Below, one piece after another: positions 14,531 to 22,838 of a DNA stretch of 35,598 nt. The number at the start of each line of letters is the position of its first letter. Within the stretch, counting starts at the first letter, position 1. The DNA is from Mesostigma viride (Eukaryota; Streptophyta; Mesostigmatophyceae; Mesostigmatales; Mesostigmataceae): the NCBI GenBank assembly GCA_009746045.1, contig RPFO01001403.1, positions 1 through 35,598 of the forward strand, written 5' to 3'. The notes below the pieces were generated by a model. It was not told the origin of the DNA and made no database searches. It saw only the letters and a list, made by a program, of their open reading frames with translations. The position numbers and the translations under genes are program-made.

Positions 14531-16149
14531 TTTAGGAACAGTTTCCGTCCGTGGCCGTTGCTGACCTCGAAGATGTTCATGACCCGCGCGTACACGTGCA
14601 CCCTTCCGTTCGACATGACCGCGCCGTCCTTCAGTCCCGGGATCGCGCGGAACCAGAATTTCAGCGTCGCCCGGTCCACCCTGCTCAGGTTCAGGCTCCC
14701 TGTCGGCTGGTCGTCCTCCGGTCGCAAGGAAAACGGGACGAAGTAGATCATCTCGAACGAGTTCTCCACCGGAATCCGCTTGTGGAACTCGGACGGCAGA
14801 AAGAAGTTGAACCACAGCGGGTCGCGAGGGGGGTTGTACAGATCGCTGTTGTTCAGAGTGACCGTCGCCTTGTCGAAAAACGCGTTGTCGATGTGCGTCA
14901 TCTGTCGGCCGAACGTCCGCACAAAGTACGACCCCTTGTCCAACATGTCGTTGCGAGCGAACGGACGGTTCCCCTCGAAGTTCCAGTACTCTTCGTTCGT
15001 GTTCTTCTCGTCGCTCCCCTCCAGGCGCCGGTGGTCCGCCCGGAAGAAGAAGATCAGCTCCTTGCACGTCCCGGACACCGTGTCGAGCGGGAACTCCTTG
15101 ACCAGTTTGTCCCGCTTGGTCAGGGGGAAGTCCAAGTGCTTCGTCTCCGTGAACAAGTACGTGTGCGTCCCCTGGGAGAACTGTTTCCGCTCGAACTCGT
15201 CGAGCAACACGTACCGCGTCACCAGTCGTAAGGCCTTGATCTCCCCACCCATGTCCAGCCTGTCCAACGGCCTGCCGGTGTCCACCACGGCCGTGTGCTC
15301 GTCGCCCGTACACACCGTCACGCTCTTCTTCCTCCACCGGTCCGGGTCCGTGGCCGGCGGCACGCGGAACGGGATCTTCTCGAAATAGTTGGTATAGTCG
15401 TGGCGGAGCGGCTTGGCGTTCATCTTCAACACCACCTCGACGTCGTGGTACTGCAGCGCCACGATGGGCAGCGCCGTGCCGTAATGCGTGTTGAAGAAGA
15501 AACGCAGCGGGACGTACACGTGCTGGTCGTGTGCGGTCCCCACGTTGTTGCGCCCCCCGTGTTCGGACGGGAGTCCGTGGATGACGCTCTCCTCCGTGTT
15601 GCGCGTCAGGTAGTCCCACGTGTGCAAAAAGTCGCCCGTGTGGCTCTCGATCAAGCTCCCGCCCACCCACAATTCCACCGTGTTTGTCAGCACGTACCCC
15701 AGGTGGTCGATCCATGCCGGCTGGAACTTCTCGTGGGTGATCCCGTCGTAGTCCGCGTCCGCCGTCAAGGGGTAATCGGACGCCTTGAACGCCGCGGTCA
15801 CGCGCGTGTCGGTCACGTCGACACCCGGATTGGTCGGCGTTACACCGTCCGCGGCGACCGAGTCGCGGGCGACGTACACCTGCGCGACGCCGTAGTTCAG
15901 TTTCGTGATGTTGTAGTAGAGGTACATCTGCGTCACGAGGTCGCCCAATCGCGGCACCTTGAAACGCACCTCGCCGCCGTACACGGGAGGGACGTCGGGC
16001 AAGATCTCGACGTCCGTCCAACTGAAGTTCGTGTGTCGCGAGTAGACGGTCTTGAAGAACGTTTTCTCCGGGTTGACGGTCAGGAACGCGTCGAACGCGC
16101 CCTTGCACGCGAGCCACGTCAGGTGGGCCGTGATGTCTTGAGACGCCAT
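14527..16149 (-). CDS. MCP: Major capsid protein paralogue 1 (divergent)
   Basis: About 540 residues with the double-jelly-roll MCP layout: N-terminal FLTVNPEKTFFKTVYSRHTNFSW, RLGDLVTQMYLYYNI, first-domain strand PLRFFFNTHYGTALPIVALQYHDVEVV, second-domain LLDEFERKQFSQGTHTYLFTE, KELIFFFRADHRR, and DPLWFNFFLPSEFHKRIPVENSF to the end. It lacks the SGMGGKRFAS terminus of the other three copies and is clearly more diverged. I prefer the start at 16149 (MASQDITAH), which best matches the head length of the other copies; in-frame ATGs at 16173 and 16194 are alternatives. Divergent from MCP2 over about 90 bp. It may form a minor capsomer type. Confidence 0.9.
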   Translation of the reverse strand: MASQDITAHLTWLACKGAFDAFLTVNPEKTFFKTVYSRHTNFSWTDVEILPDVPPVYGGEVRFKVPRLGDLVTQMYLYYNITKLNYGVAQVYVARDSVAADGVTPTNPGVDVTDTRVTAAFKASDYPLTADADYDGITHEKFQPAWIDHLGYVLTNTVELWVGGSLIESHTGDFLHTWDYLTRNTEESVIHGLPSEHGGRNNVGTAHDQHVYVPLRFFFNTHYGTALPIVALQYHDVEVVLKMNAKPLRHDYTNYFEKIPFRVPPATDPDRWRKKSVTVCTGDEHTAVVDTGRPLDRLDMGGEIKALRLVTRYVLLDEFERKQFSQGTHTYLFTETKHLDFPLTKRDKLVKEFPLDTVSGTCKELIFFFRADHRRLEGSDEKNTNEEYWNFEGNRPFARNDMLDKGSYFVRTFGRQMTHIDNAFFDKATVTLNNSDLYNPPRDPLWFNFFLPSEFHKRIPVENSFEMIYFVPFSLRPEDDQPTGSLNLSRVDRATLKFWFRAIPGLKDGAVMSNGRVHVYARVMNIFEVSNGHGRKLFLN

Positions 16150-16208
16150 TCTAGTAGTACTAGGAGAAGACATAATTTGCGGTACCCGCAGCACGCGGAC
16201 GCGGCAAC

Positions 16209-16232
16209 TTTTTTTCTCGGGAATGGGTATAC
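16209..16232 (+). promoter_or_regulatory. T7-CTC tract plus GTATAC promoter of MCP2
   Basis: T7CTC at 16209-16218 and GTATAC at 16227-16232, 10 bases before the ATG at 16242. This is the clearest example of the T-tract plus TATAC promoter in the window and, given the gene, probably a late promoter. Confidence 0.6.
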
Positions 16233-16241
16233 GCGAATTCC

Positions 16242-17927
16242 ATGTCTTCCTCCGGTGCGACGATGATGATGCTCAAGGCCCGCGGACCGCAGGACATCGC
16301 CCTCGTGAGCCAGCCGGAAGTCACGCTCTTCAAGTCCATTTATCCGCGCCACACCAACTTCTCGTGGGAGGACACCGAGATCACGCAGGCGACGGGACAG
16401 GCCAACTACGGACAGATGGTGGAGTTCAAGTTGACGCGCGCCGGCGACCTCATCACCAGGGTCTATCTCGTCATGCAGATGGATCCCGTCCCCGAATGGA
16501 ACGGCGACTTCTCCCCGTTCATCTGGGACTTCCCTCGCGCTTTGATCGACTACGTCGAGTTCAACGTCGGCGGCTACAACATCGAGCGCGTGACGGGGGA
16601 CATGCTGCACGTCTGGGACATCCTCGAGCGGACCGACTACGCGAGCTATGTCGAGAACATGCCCGTGCGCCACGGTGCGTCCGTCAAGTTCAGCAAGGAT
16701 GGCAAGATCGCCGAAAGTTTTGACGGGACCGCGCCCCAGTACATCTACATCCCTCTGGACTTCTCGTTCACCCAGGACCCCGGCCTCGCCCTCCCCATGA
16801 TCGCGCTGTCGTGGCACGAGGTCCGCGTCAAGGTCAAGTTCCACACAGCCGAAAAGATCTTCACGTCCTACACCCTCTCGCGGCCGCTGTACGATTCCAT
16901 CCCGGGCGTCATCGGGGCGACCATCAAGGACACATTGAACAGCAATTCCCCTGTGTGGCGCGACAACACAATCCACCTCCGCTCGCTGATCCGCAAGATG
17001 TTCGTCGAGGGCAGCTATGGTAACGAGATGTGTCAGTTGGTGTCCGAGACCGGCGATCGGTACTGGGTGCAACACGTCATCGACAACGCCTACTACGAAG
17101 ACAAGATCACGCGCGTGACTGGCACCGTCATTGACCCCGGCGTAAATCGTAACGGAACTCTCACCATTTCCTTTTTCATCAACGACTACGCCATCGATAC
17201 AGGGAGGAATCAGCACTTCCACCTGACAGACAACATGATCAAGGATGAGGACAAGTTCGAGACCCTGGCCGTCCAAACCGTCGCTAACAGGCGGAGCGCG
17301 TGGAGCGCCCTCCCGCCCAAGTTCGCATGTCGTCTGTTGTGTCGCTACATCTACCTCGACGACTTTGAGAGGCAGCAGTTCGCCAAGGATAACCACGAAT
17401 TTCTGATCACGGAAAACCAGCTGCACACGCAGTACGTCAACGGGCAAGAGCAGGTCACGATTGATCTCAAGTTCAACCATCCCACCAAGGAGCTGATCTT
17501 CTTTTACCGCCCGGACAACTACAGCGAGGCCGAGACCACCGCCAAGGGGTTCTACAAGGGCTACTGGTCTTTCCGGAACCCGAACAGCTCTTTCGGAGAG
17601 GGCCACCTGTTCAAGTCGGCGAACTTGATCCTCAACTCCCAGAACATGTACGGCGACGGCCGCGACCCCGTGTACTTCTCGTACGTCACCACGACTCAGT
17701 TCCATAAGCGGTACGATTCCGACCACCGCATCTACGTGATTCCCCTGTGTCTCAGCCCCGGATCCTGGAAGCCGTCGGGCAGCGTCAACATGTCTCGTCT
17801 CGACGACGTCAAGTTGGTCTTGACGGGGCTCGGGACCATCCCCCCTGGCACCATTTTCGTGTACGCTCGCAATTTCAATCTGTTTTCCATCCAGTCGGGG
17901 ATGGGAGGCAAGAGGTACGCGTCATAA
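16242..17927 (+). CDS. MCP: Major capsid protein paralogue 2
   Basis: An intact 561-residue double-jelly-roll MCP. The head (KARGPQDIALVSQPEVTLF, KSIYPRHTNFSWED) and RAGDLITRVYLVMQM are typical of phycodnavirus-type capsid proteins. The first jelly roll closes with DPGLALPMIALSWHEVRVKV. The second starts at RLLCRYIYLDDFERQQF and ends FSIQSGMGGKRYAS. Between them lies an extra segment of about 150 residues (about 16870-17310) absent from paralogue 4. It forms pseudo-hexameric capsomers of the icosahedral shell. It is the first of three plus-strand MCP genes and, of the four, the only full-length plus-strand copy without a frame break. Confidence 0.95.
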   Translation: MSSSGATMMMLKARGPQDIALVSQPEVTLFKSIYPRHTNFSWEDTEITQATGQANYGQMVEFKLTRAGDLITRVYLVMQMDPVPEWNGDFSPFIWDFPRALIDYVEFNVGGYNIERVTGDMLHVWDILERTDYASYVENMPVRHGASVKFSKDGKIAESFDGTAPQYIYIPLDFSFTQDPGLALPMIALSWHEVRVKVKFHTAEKIFTSYTLSRPLYDSIPGVIGATIKDTLNSNSPVWRDNTIHLRSLIRKMFVEGSYGNEMCQLVSETGDRYWVQHVIDNAYYEDKITRVTGTVIDPGVNRNGTLTISFFINDYAIDTGRNQHFHLTDNMIKDEDKFETLAVQTVANRRSAWSALPPKFACRLLCRYIYLDDFERQQFAKDNHEFLITENQLHTQYVNGQEQVTIDLKFNHPTKELIFFYRPDNYSEAETTAKGFYKGYWSFRNPNSSFGEGHLFKSANLILNSQNMYGDGRDPVYFSYVTTTQFHKRYDSDHRIYVIPLCLSPGSWKPSGSVNMSRLDDVKLVLTGLGTIPPGTIFVYARNFNLFSIQSGMGGKRYAS

Positions 17928-17944
17928 AAAAAATCTCCGGTCAA

Positions 17945-17951
17945 GATATAG
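17945..17951 (+). promoter_or_regulatory. GATATAG element before MCP3
   Basis: GATATAG lies 6 bases before the ATG at 17958, after A8TCTCCGG. This resembles the T-tract/TATAC arrangement with an A-tract instead. Confidence 0.35.
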
Positions 17952-17957
17952 CCTCTC

Positions 17958-18686
17958 ATGTCTTCCTGCGCGGTCATGTGGATTCGGAGCAAGGGGAGCC
18001 AAGACGTCAACCTGGTCGTCGACCCCGAAATCACGTTCTTCAAGGCCACGTGGGCGCGCCACACCAACTTCGCGATCGAGGACGCCGAGATCACCCAATC
18101 CGCGGGTGTGATGGGATACGGCCAGTTGGTCGAGTTCAAGATCCCGAGGTCCGGCGATCTGCTGCATAAGGTCATGCTGTACATCGACATGGCCGAGTTC
18201 CCGTTCGGCCTGGACAGTTCCCCGTTCGCAAAGGACTTTGCGCGCATCTTGATCAAGTACGTCGAGCTGTGCATCGGCGGGTTCAGTATCGAGCGTGTGA
18301 CGGGCGATTACCTCCACGTGATGGACATCCTCACGAAGAAGGGGCACAAGAGCAGCGTGGACAACCTGCCGACGAGCCACGGCGGCAGCGTAAAGTTAGA
18401 CGAGAGGGGCGACATCTACGAGTATTGCGACGGCTCGAAACGCCAGCACGTTTACATCCCGATCGAGTTTTCGTTCACAATGGACCCGGGTCTTGCCCTT
18501 CCCATGATCGCCATCCAGCACCACGACGTGATCATCAAGGTCCAGTTCGCAGACGCCGACGACATTTTCACCCACTATTCTACCGCCGTGAGGGTGGACA
18601 CGACAGGTACTCCTATCAACTACTCCAGTTTCCCTTACAACCCAACCACTGGGACGCCCACACCCAGCAGGACATTGGAACTTTGA
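17958..18686 (+). CDS. MCP: Major capsid protein paralogue 3, N-terminal jelly roll
   Basis: 242 codons covering the whole first jelly roll: SKGSQDVNLVVDPEITFF, WARHTNFAIED, RSGDLLHKVMLYIDM, CIGGFSIERVTGDYLH, TSHGGSVKLDERG, and PGLALPMIAIQHHDVIIKVQF. After ADDIFTHYST it enters a Thr/Pro-rich segment and stops at TGA 18684. Downstream frames carry on with LamG-like sequence and then the second jelly roll, so this is the first part of one MCP gene of about 1020 codons (17958-21025). If read as it stands it would give a single-jelly-roll protein. Confidence 0.85.
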   Translation: MSSCAVMWIRSKGSQDVNLVVDPEITFFKATWARHTNFAIEDAEITQSAGVMGYGQLVEFKIPRSGDLLHKVMLYIDMAEFPFGLDSSPFAKDFARILIKYVELCIGGFSIERVTGDYLHVMDILTKKGHKSSVDNLPTSHGGSVKLDERGDIYEYCDGSKRQHVYIPIEFSFTMDPGLALPMIAIQHHDVIIKVQFADADDIFTHYSTAVRVDTTGTPINYSSFPYNPTTGTPTPSRTLEL

Positions 18687-18740
18687 CGGTACCTTGCCAA
18701 CTCGGCTGCCGGCGCTGTATCGTCCCTTTTGTGCTTGCCA
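18590..18740 (+). other. Frame-change region at the start of the MCP3 insert
   Basis: The net change is -1 (frame of 17958 to frame of 21025). Protein-like fragments occur in all three frames within about 60 bases: WNFDGT in the third frame at 18676-18693, LANSAAGAVSSL in the original frame at 18693-18728, then VLANYTNQGG in the final frame. Three or more indels may therefore be clustered here. Confidence 0.5.
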
Positions 18741-20395
18741 ATTACACAAATCAAGGCGGCAGCGTCGTGGCTTCTGGATATGGGTACACTAACACCACCA
18801 ACCGTGCCGTGGTGTCTCTATCAGACACGAGCTTTAATGGCGGCAATGACACATTCTCCATTATAACGGTAGCCAGTTCCGCGGTTGATGGTACCAATGC
18901 GAATCAATTGATTGATTACGGAAGTGACACAAACGGTGTGCGCTTGAGGACGGATGCCAACGGTGAACTGGTATTGGATGCAATAAATGGCACAAACAGG
19001 TACACTATATCCGCATGGCCGGATAATAGGGTCATTGTGGGTGACGGCAAAAAGCACGTGGTTGCGGTGAGTCGGGTATCGGGGAACACTGGTACGACCC
19101 CAACAACCACTGCTTACGGATTGTGGATTAAATCGGGAGGTGGTGGCACTGGGGGGTTGGAGAACCAGGGTAGCGGGGGGACGCTTACGGGCCAAATATA
19201 CCCGTCCGCGACAGGAACCATCGCAGTCACTAACGGAGAGTTGTCATGGTCCACAAACGCAACGGCGTACAGCGCATCAAATACTTCAGACCGATGCTCC
19301 ATAAACGCCGGTACGCGTGAAAATGAACCTTGGTCGTTATCTTTCAAATTTTTTCTCTCGGCTACAGCCGATAGTAACACGACACCTTTGTTTCAGTTCG
19401 GAGGTGACCTTAGTAACGCGTCGACGTCGGCTCAAAAGAGAAGAATGGCCATGTTCATCTCAGCGGACGGAAACACGTTGACGATGTTAACACAGGGTGA
19501 CGTGGACACGCCCACCACGTCCACATTCGACATTTCTGGTCTCACCAAAGCTATGTATTACGAGGTTGTGATCACAAAGATTCCACCGGCGTCCAACACG
19601 TCTTACGCATCTACTCATCTTGCGAGTCGTCAATGCCTTGCGGTATACATCAACGGGATTCAGCAGGCGATGGTGGAATCTTTCGACCCGTACAAAAACC
19701 ATTATAACGGTCTGCATTTCGGTCCCTTTCCCGGTTGTGTTACTAGCCCCAAGACTAAGCTAAAGATCAAAGAGGTGACCTTGTGGTACAATGTTCCATA
19801 CAAGGACAACAACAAGACGTACAAAGTTTACGTCGACGGAATACGAAGATTTGCGCATCCTCTGTGGCCGAAAGTGGTGGAACCCAACATTACAGCTAAG
19901 AATCTTTACCTCGGCAACAGCCCAAGTTTCGAAAGGACGACCAACACCGTGTGGGACTCGGTATCCTTTTACAACGCGGATCTCACAATAAATGACGTGG
20001 ACGTGACTTCCGGCATCAGTCCGTCCGCCGCCCGGTTGCCCGTCGTTCGCCAAATCCTGGCCGCGCAACCGAACACCAAGTTCGTTGCTACTCGCGGGCC
20101 GTCCAAGTTGGAGAACCTCGGCAAGGACTGGGCGTCACTGATCGACACCCAGGGATCGTACCGCTTCTCCGTGACGGGATGGACAACCGGCACGAACGGG
20201 ATCTTGAACAGCATCACCGTGAAGGTCGCCGAGTCTATATCGTCCGCCCCTGTTACCGGAGCAGACAGCGGTGACTACACCATGACCATCCGCGCCTCCT
20301 CGATCCCTAACTACCTTTTGTACGCGGTGGGTGCCGCGCCGACCCAGGATTTTGTCCATCCGCGCATCGAATGGATCGCCAACCCGCCCAGTTTC
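18590..20395 (+). other. LamG-like double-domain insertion between MCP jelly rolls
   Basis: Compared with MCP4, which joins its two jelly rolls directly, about 1.8 kb (about 600 codons) is inserted at the inter-domain loop. Edges are approximate. Composition and codon use look shifted, with many A/T third positions around 18730-20000. Confidence 0.65.
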
Positions 20396-21025
20396 GAGTG
20401 CAAGCTCGTCGCGCGCTTCTTCTACCTCGACGACTTCGAGAGGAAGCAGTTCGCGCTCAACGGCCACGAGTACCTGATCACCGAGACGCAGTTCTTCCAG
20501 CAGCACGTCGGCGGCGAGAACGAGCTCGACCTCGAGCTGCGGTTCAACCACCCCGTCAAAGAGCTGCTGTTCTGGTTCAAGCCGTCCGACCTCTCCTTCG
20601 CCTCGAACAAGTTCCGCTCGGACGCCGACTTCGGCTATAACGCCTACTGGAAGTTCTACAACGACAACAGCGAGTTCGGCGACGGCCACCTGTTCACCAA
20701 GGCCAACATCTCGCTCAACTCCCAGAACCTGTACGGCGACGGCCGCGACCCCGTGTACTTCTCCTACCTGGTCCCCGCCGACTTCCACACGCGCGTGGAG
20801 AACAACGCGCGCGTGTACGTCATGCCCTTCGCGCTCAAGCCCGAGTCTTGGAAGCCCACCGGCAGCGTGAACATGTCCCGCTTGGACAGCGTCAAGCTGC
20901 ACCTCAAGGGCCTCGGTCTCTCGTCCAGGGGCGGCATCCCCTCCGGCACCATCGACGTGTACGCGCGCAGTTTCAACCTCGTGCGCATCCAGTCGGGCAT
21001 GGGCGGCAAGCGCTTCGCCTCGTAA
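18683..21025 (+). CDS. MCP: Major capsid protein paralogue 3, LamG-like insert and C-terminal jelly roll
   Basis: This frame has no ATG near its head; it is open from well upstream (18269), but that part is off-frame to MCP3. About 18735-19130 encodes one LamG-like domain (VVSLSDTSFNGGNDTFSI, GKKHVVAVSRV, AYGLWIKSGG). About 19200-20000 encodes a second (ENEPWSLSFKFFLSATADS, CLAVYINGIQQA, KVYVDGIRRF, LYLGNSPSF, WDSVSFYNADL). From ECKLVARFFYLDDFERKQF (about 20398) it is the second MCP jelly roll, ending VRIQSGMGGKRFAS. The insert is less G+C-rich than the capsid parts. An MCP displaying glycan-binding domains on the shell is inferred. Confidence 0.85.
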   Translation: MTVPCQLGCRRCIVPFVLANYTNQGGSVVASGYGYTNTTNRAVVSLSDTSFNGGNDTFSIITVASSAVDGTNANQLIDYGSDTNGVRLRTDANGELVLDAINGTNRYTISAWPDNRVIVGDGKKHVVAVSRVSGNTGTTPTTTAYGLWIKSGGGGTGGLENQGSGGTLTGQIYPSATGTIAVTNGELSWSTNATAYSASNTSDRCSINAGTRENEPWSLSFKFFLSATADSNTTPLFQFGGDLSNASTSAQKRRMAMFISADGNTLTMLTQGDVDTPTTSTFDISGLTKAMYYEVVITKIPPASNTSYASTHLASRQCLAVYINGIQQAMVESFDPYKNHYNGLHFGPFPGCVTSPKTKLKIKEVTLWYNVPYKDNNKTYKVYVDGIRRFAHPLWPKVVEPNITAKNLYLGNSPSFERTTNTVWDSVSFYNADLTINDVDVTSGISPSAARLPVVRQILAAQPNTKFVATRGPSKLENLGKDWASLIDTQGSYRFSVTGWTTGTNGILNSITVKVAESISSAPVTGADSGDYTMTIRASSIPNYLLYAVGAAPTQDFVHPRIEWIANPPSFECKLVARFFYLDDFERKQFALNGHEYLITETQFFQQHVGGENELDLELRFNHPVKELLFWFKPSDLSFASNKFRSDADFGYNAYWKFYNDNSEFGDGHLFTKANISLNSQNLYGDGRDPVYFSYLVPADFHTRVENNARVYVMPFALKPESWKPTGSVNMSRLDSVKLHLKGLGLSSRGGIPSGTIDVYARSFNLVRIQSGMGGKRFAS

Positions 21026-21082
21026 GCCTTGTCGCGCGATCGCGGCAAAGGGTTTTTCGCCAAGAAAAAATCTTTCCGGGTA

Positions 21083-21088
21083 GTATAC
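21083..21088 (+). promoter_or_regulatory. GTATAC promoter element of MCP4
   Basis: GTATAC lies 5 bases before the ATG at 21093, after A6TCTTTCCGGG. The same order of elements precedes MCP2 and MCP3. Confidence 0.55.
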
Positions 21089-21092
21089 GACA

Positions 21093-21665
21093 ATGTCTGG
21101 CTGTCCGGTCCTCGTCCTCCGCGCCAAGGGTCCACAGGACGCCTCGCTCACCGTCTCGCCCGTCAAGACCTTCTTCAAGTCGATCTACCCCCGCCACACC
21201 AACTTCTCGTTCGAGGACACGGAGGTCGTGTCCGTCGCCGGGAACCAGGGGTTCGGCAGGGAGGTGACGTTCCAGATCCCGAAGAGCGGCGATCTCGTCT
21301 CGAAGATGTTCCTGTATCTCGAACTTCCGCCCATCAGGGAGTGGAACACTAATCCTTCTCCTCCTTTCGGATCGGCGTGGTGGAAGATTTTCGACCCGTT
21401 CTATGACGATATCGCGCGCATCCTCATCAAAAAGGTCGAGTTCAAGATCGGAGGAACCGTCATCGAGGAGATGACCGGCGAGTTCATGCACGTCTACGAC
21501 CAGCTGTCCCGCGACCCGTCGACGTCCTACGTGGAGAACACTCCCGCGCGCACGGCGGGTCGGTCCGCGTCGAGAACGGCGGACAGACCGGCGGAAGGAA
21601 GAGTTACATCTACGTCCCCTTGCAGTTCTCGTTCTGCCTCGAGGACGGCATGGCTCTCCCCATGA
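21093..21665 (+). CDS. MCP: Major capsid protein paralogue 4, N-terminal part (frame broken near 21550)
   Basis: The head KGPQDASLTVSPVKTFF, SIYPRHTNFSFED and KSGDLVSKMFLYLEL are typical of MCP, followed by KVEFKIGGTVIEEMTGEFMH and YVENTPAR. In MCP2 and MCP3 the next motif is HGASVKF or HGGSVKL. Here HGGSVRVENGG is found in the -1 frame from 21551, while this frame continues into R/S/T-rich off-frame sequence to 21665. The true coding part therefore ends at about 21550. Together with the next entry it makes an MCP of about 461 residues, the most compact of the four. Confidence 0.85.
   Translation: MSGCPVLVLRAKGPQDASLTVSPVKTFFKSIYPRHTNFSFEDTEVVSVAGNQGFGREVTFQIPKSGDLVSKMFLYLELPPIREWNTNPSPPFGSAWWKIFDPFYDDIARILIKKVEFKIGGTVIEEMTGEFMHVYDQLSRDPSTSYVENTPARTAGRSASRTADRPAEGRVTSTSPCSSRSASRTAWLSP
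21541..21553 (+). other. -1 frame change in MCP4
   Basis: The switch falls within CTCCCGCGCGCAC, bounded by YVENTPAR upstream and HGGSVRVENGG downstream. One missing base in the GCGCGC run would explain it. Confidence 0.6.
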
Positions 21666-22477
21666 TCGCGTTGCAGTACCACGACGCCAAGGTCGTCGTC
21701 ACGCTCAACAGCAAGGACGCGATCTTCACGCAGATGGCGGGCGGGAACAAGTACCCCGGCACCACCTTGAGCCGCGACCCGCAGACGTGGGCCACACTCT
21801 CGGGCGTGGACGGTTACCGCAACGCGATGATGGAGTCTATGGACGACATCGCCAAGTTGCGGCTCGTGTGTCGATTCGTATACCTGGACGATTTCGAACG
21901 CAAGCAGTTCGCGGAGGAGCGGCACCAGTACCTGATCACCGAGACCCAGCACTACTCTCATTACGTGACCGAGGGGTCCGGCCTCGAGACCATCGCCCTG
22001 TCGTTCAGTCATCCCGTGAAGGAACTCATTTTCTATTACAAAGCCGATAACCGTCTGTCGGATCCGGAGACGTCTCCCGACCCGACGGCGGCGTATTGGA
22101 ATTTCAAGAATAAGAATAGCAAGTTCGGGGACGGCCACCTGTTCGAGAAGGCCAACCTGACTCTCAACTCGCAGCAGATGTTCGGCGAGGGCCGCGACCC
22201 GATCTACTTCAGCTACATCCTGCCTCTGCAGACCCACACGCGCCTGCCGAAGATGGGCCACGTGTACGTCATCCCGTTCTCCCTCGAGCCCGAGAACTGG
22301 AAGCCCACCGGCTCGCTGAATTTCAGCCGGCTCGACACCGTCAAGCTGGTTCTGCTGGGTCTCCAGAAGAACAGCACGACGGCCCGCATCCCGAAGGGCG
22401 TCATCGAGATCTACGCGCGCTCCTTCAACGTGATGGCGATCGCGTCCGGTATGGGCGGCAAGCGTTTCGCGTCGTAA
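21551..22477 (+). CDS. MCP: Major capsid protein paralogue 4, C-terminal part
   Basis: This frame carries the end of the first jelly roll (SYIYVPLQFSFCLEDGMALP, MIALQYHDAKVVVTL) and a short linker. The second jelly roll follows: RLVCRFVYLDDFERKQF, KELIFYYKADNR, HLFEKANLTLNSQQMFGEGR, DPIYFSYILPLQTHTRLPK, ENWKPTGSLNFSRLDTVKL and MAIASGMGGKRFAS. The linker is minimal, which makes this copy the reference for the inserts in MCP2 and MCP3. The only start codon at its head would be a TTG at 21620, so independent translation is unlikely. Confidence 0.85.
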   Translation, partial: HGGSVRVENGGQTGGRKSYIYVPLQFSFCLEDGMALPMIALQYHDAKVVVTLNSKDAIFTQMAGGNKYPGTTLSRDPQTWATLSGVDGYRNAMMESMDDIAKLRLVCRFVYLDDFERKQFAEERHQYLITETQHYSHYVTEGSGLETIALSFSHPVKELIFYYKADNRLSDPETSPDPTAAYWNFKNKNSKFGDGHLFEKANLTLNSQQMFGEGRDPIYFSYILPLQTHTRLPKMGHVYVIPFSLEPENWKPTGSLNFSRLDTVKLVLLGLQKNSTTARIPKGVIEIYARSFNVMAIASGMGGKRFAS

Positions 22478-22574
22478 ACGTCTCGTCCCGTCCCGTCCCG
22501 GACCAACCCGCTCACGTCCATGGGGCGTGTATTGGCTCGAAGGAAACATACTTTTTCTGTGTAGATCCGTAAGG

Positions 22575-22838
22575 ATGCCCCCTCGGACGAGGCCGATCAA
22601 GAGGAAGACGAGACATCGCGCGTCCAGCACGCTGGTCCTCCGCAAGCCGAAGATCACGGACGCGCCTCGACTGCCCCCTCCCCCGCCTCCCTCCTCGGTG
22701 GGCGGCGTGGCCGTTCCTCCCGCGCACGTGCTCACACGCATCGAGCAGCCCGTGTACATCATGACGCCCGCTGCTGTCCGGCCCGGCCCGGCGGCGCCCC
22801 CGGTTCCGGTCAGTACTCGTCTTTCCGTTCGGCGTTGA
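22575..22838 (+). CDS. Small basic, Pro-rich protein (87 aa)
   Basis: I chose the ATG at 22575 (MPPRTRPIKRKTRHR) because it follows T5CTG and a GTGTAG element; an in-frame ATG exists at 22527. The head is very basic, then comes PRLPPPPPPSSVGG, then a V/P-rich tail. There is no recognisable domain. Such proteins may condense DNA or bind the capsid interior, but this is inference. Its last 29 bases overlap the 3' end of the A32 ATPase on the opposite strand. Confidence 0.55.
   Translation: MPPRTRPIKRKTRHRASSTLVLRKPKITDAPRLPPPPPPSSVGGVAVPPAHVLTRIEQPVYIMTPAAVRPGPAAPPVPVSTRLSVRR

Noticed and set aside
18269-18682. Upstream part of the long plus-strand ORF ending at 21025 as coding sequence
   Set aside because: Over these bases this frame is R/H/G-rich, while the frame from 17958 encodes a normal MCP first jelly roll.
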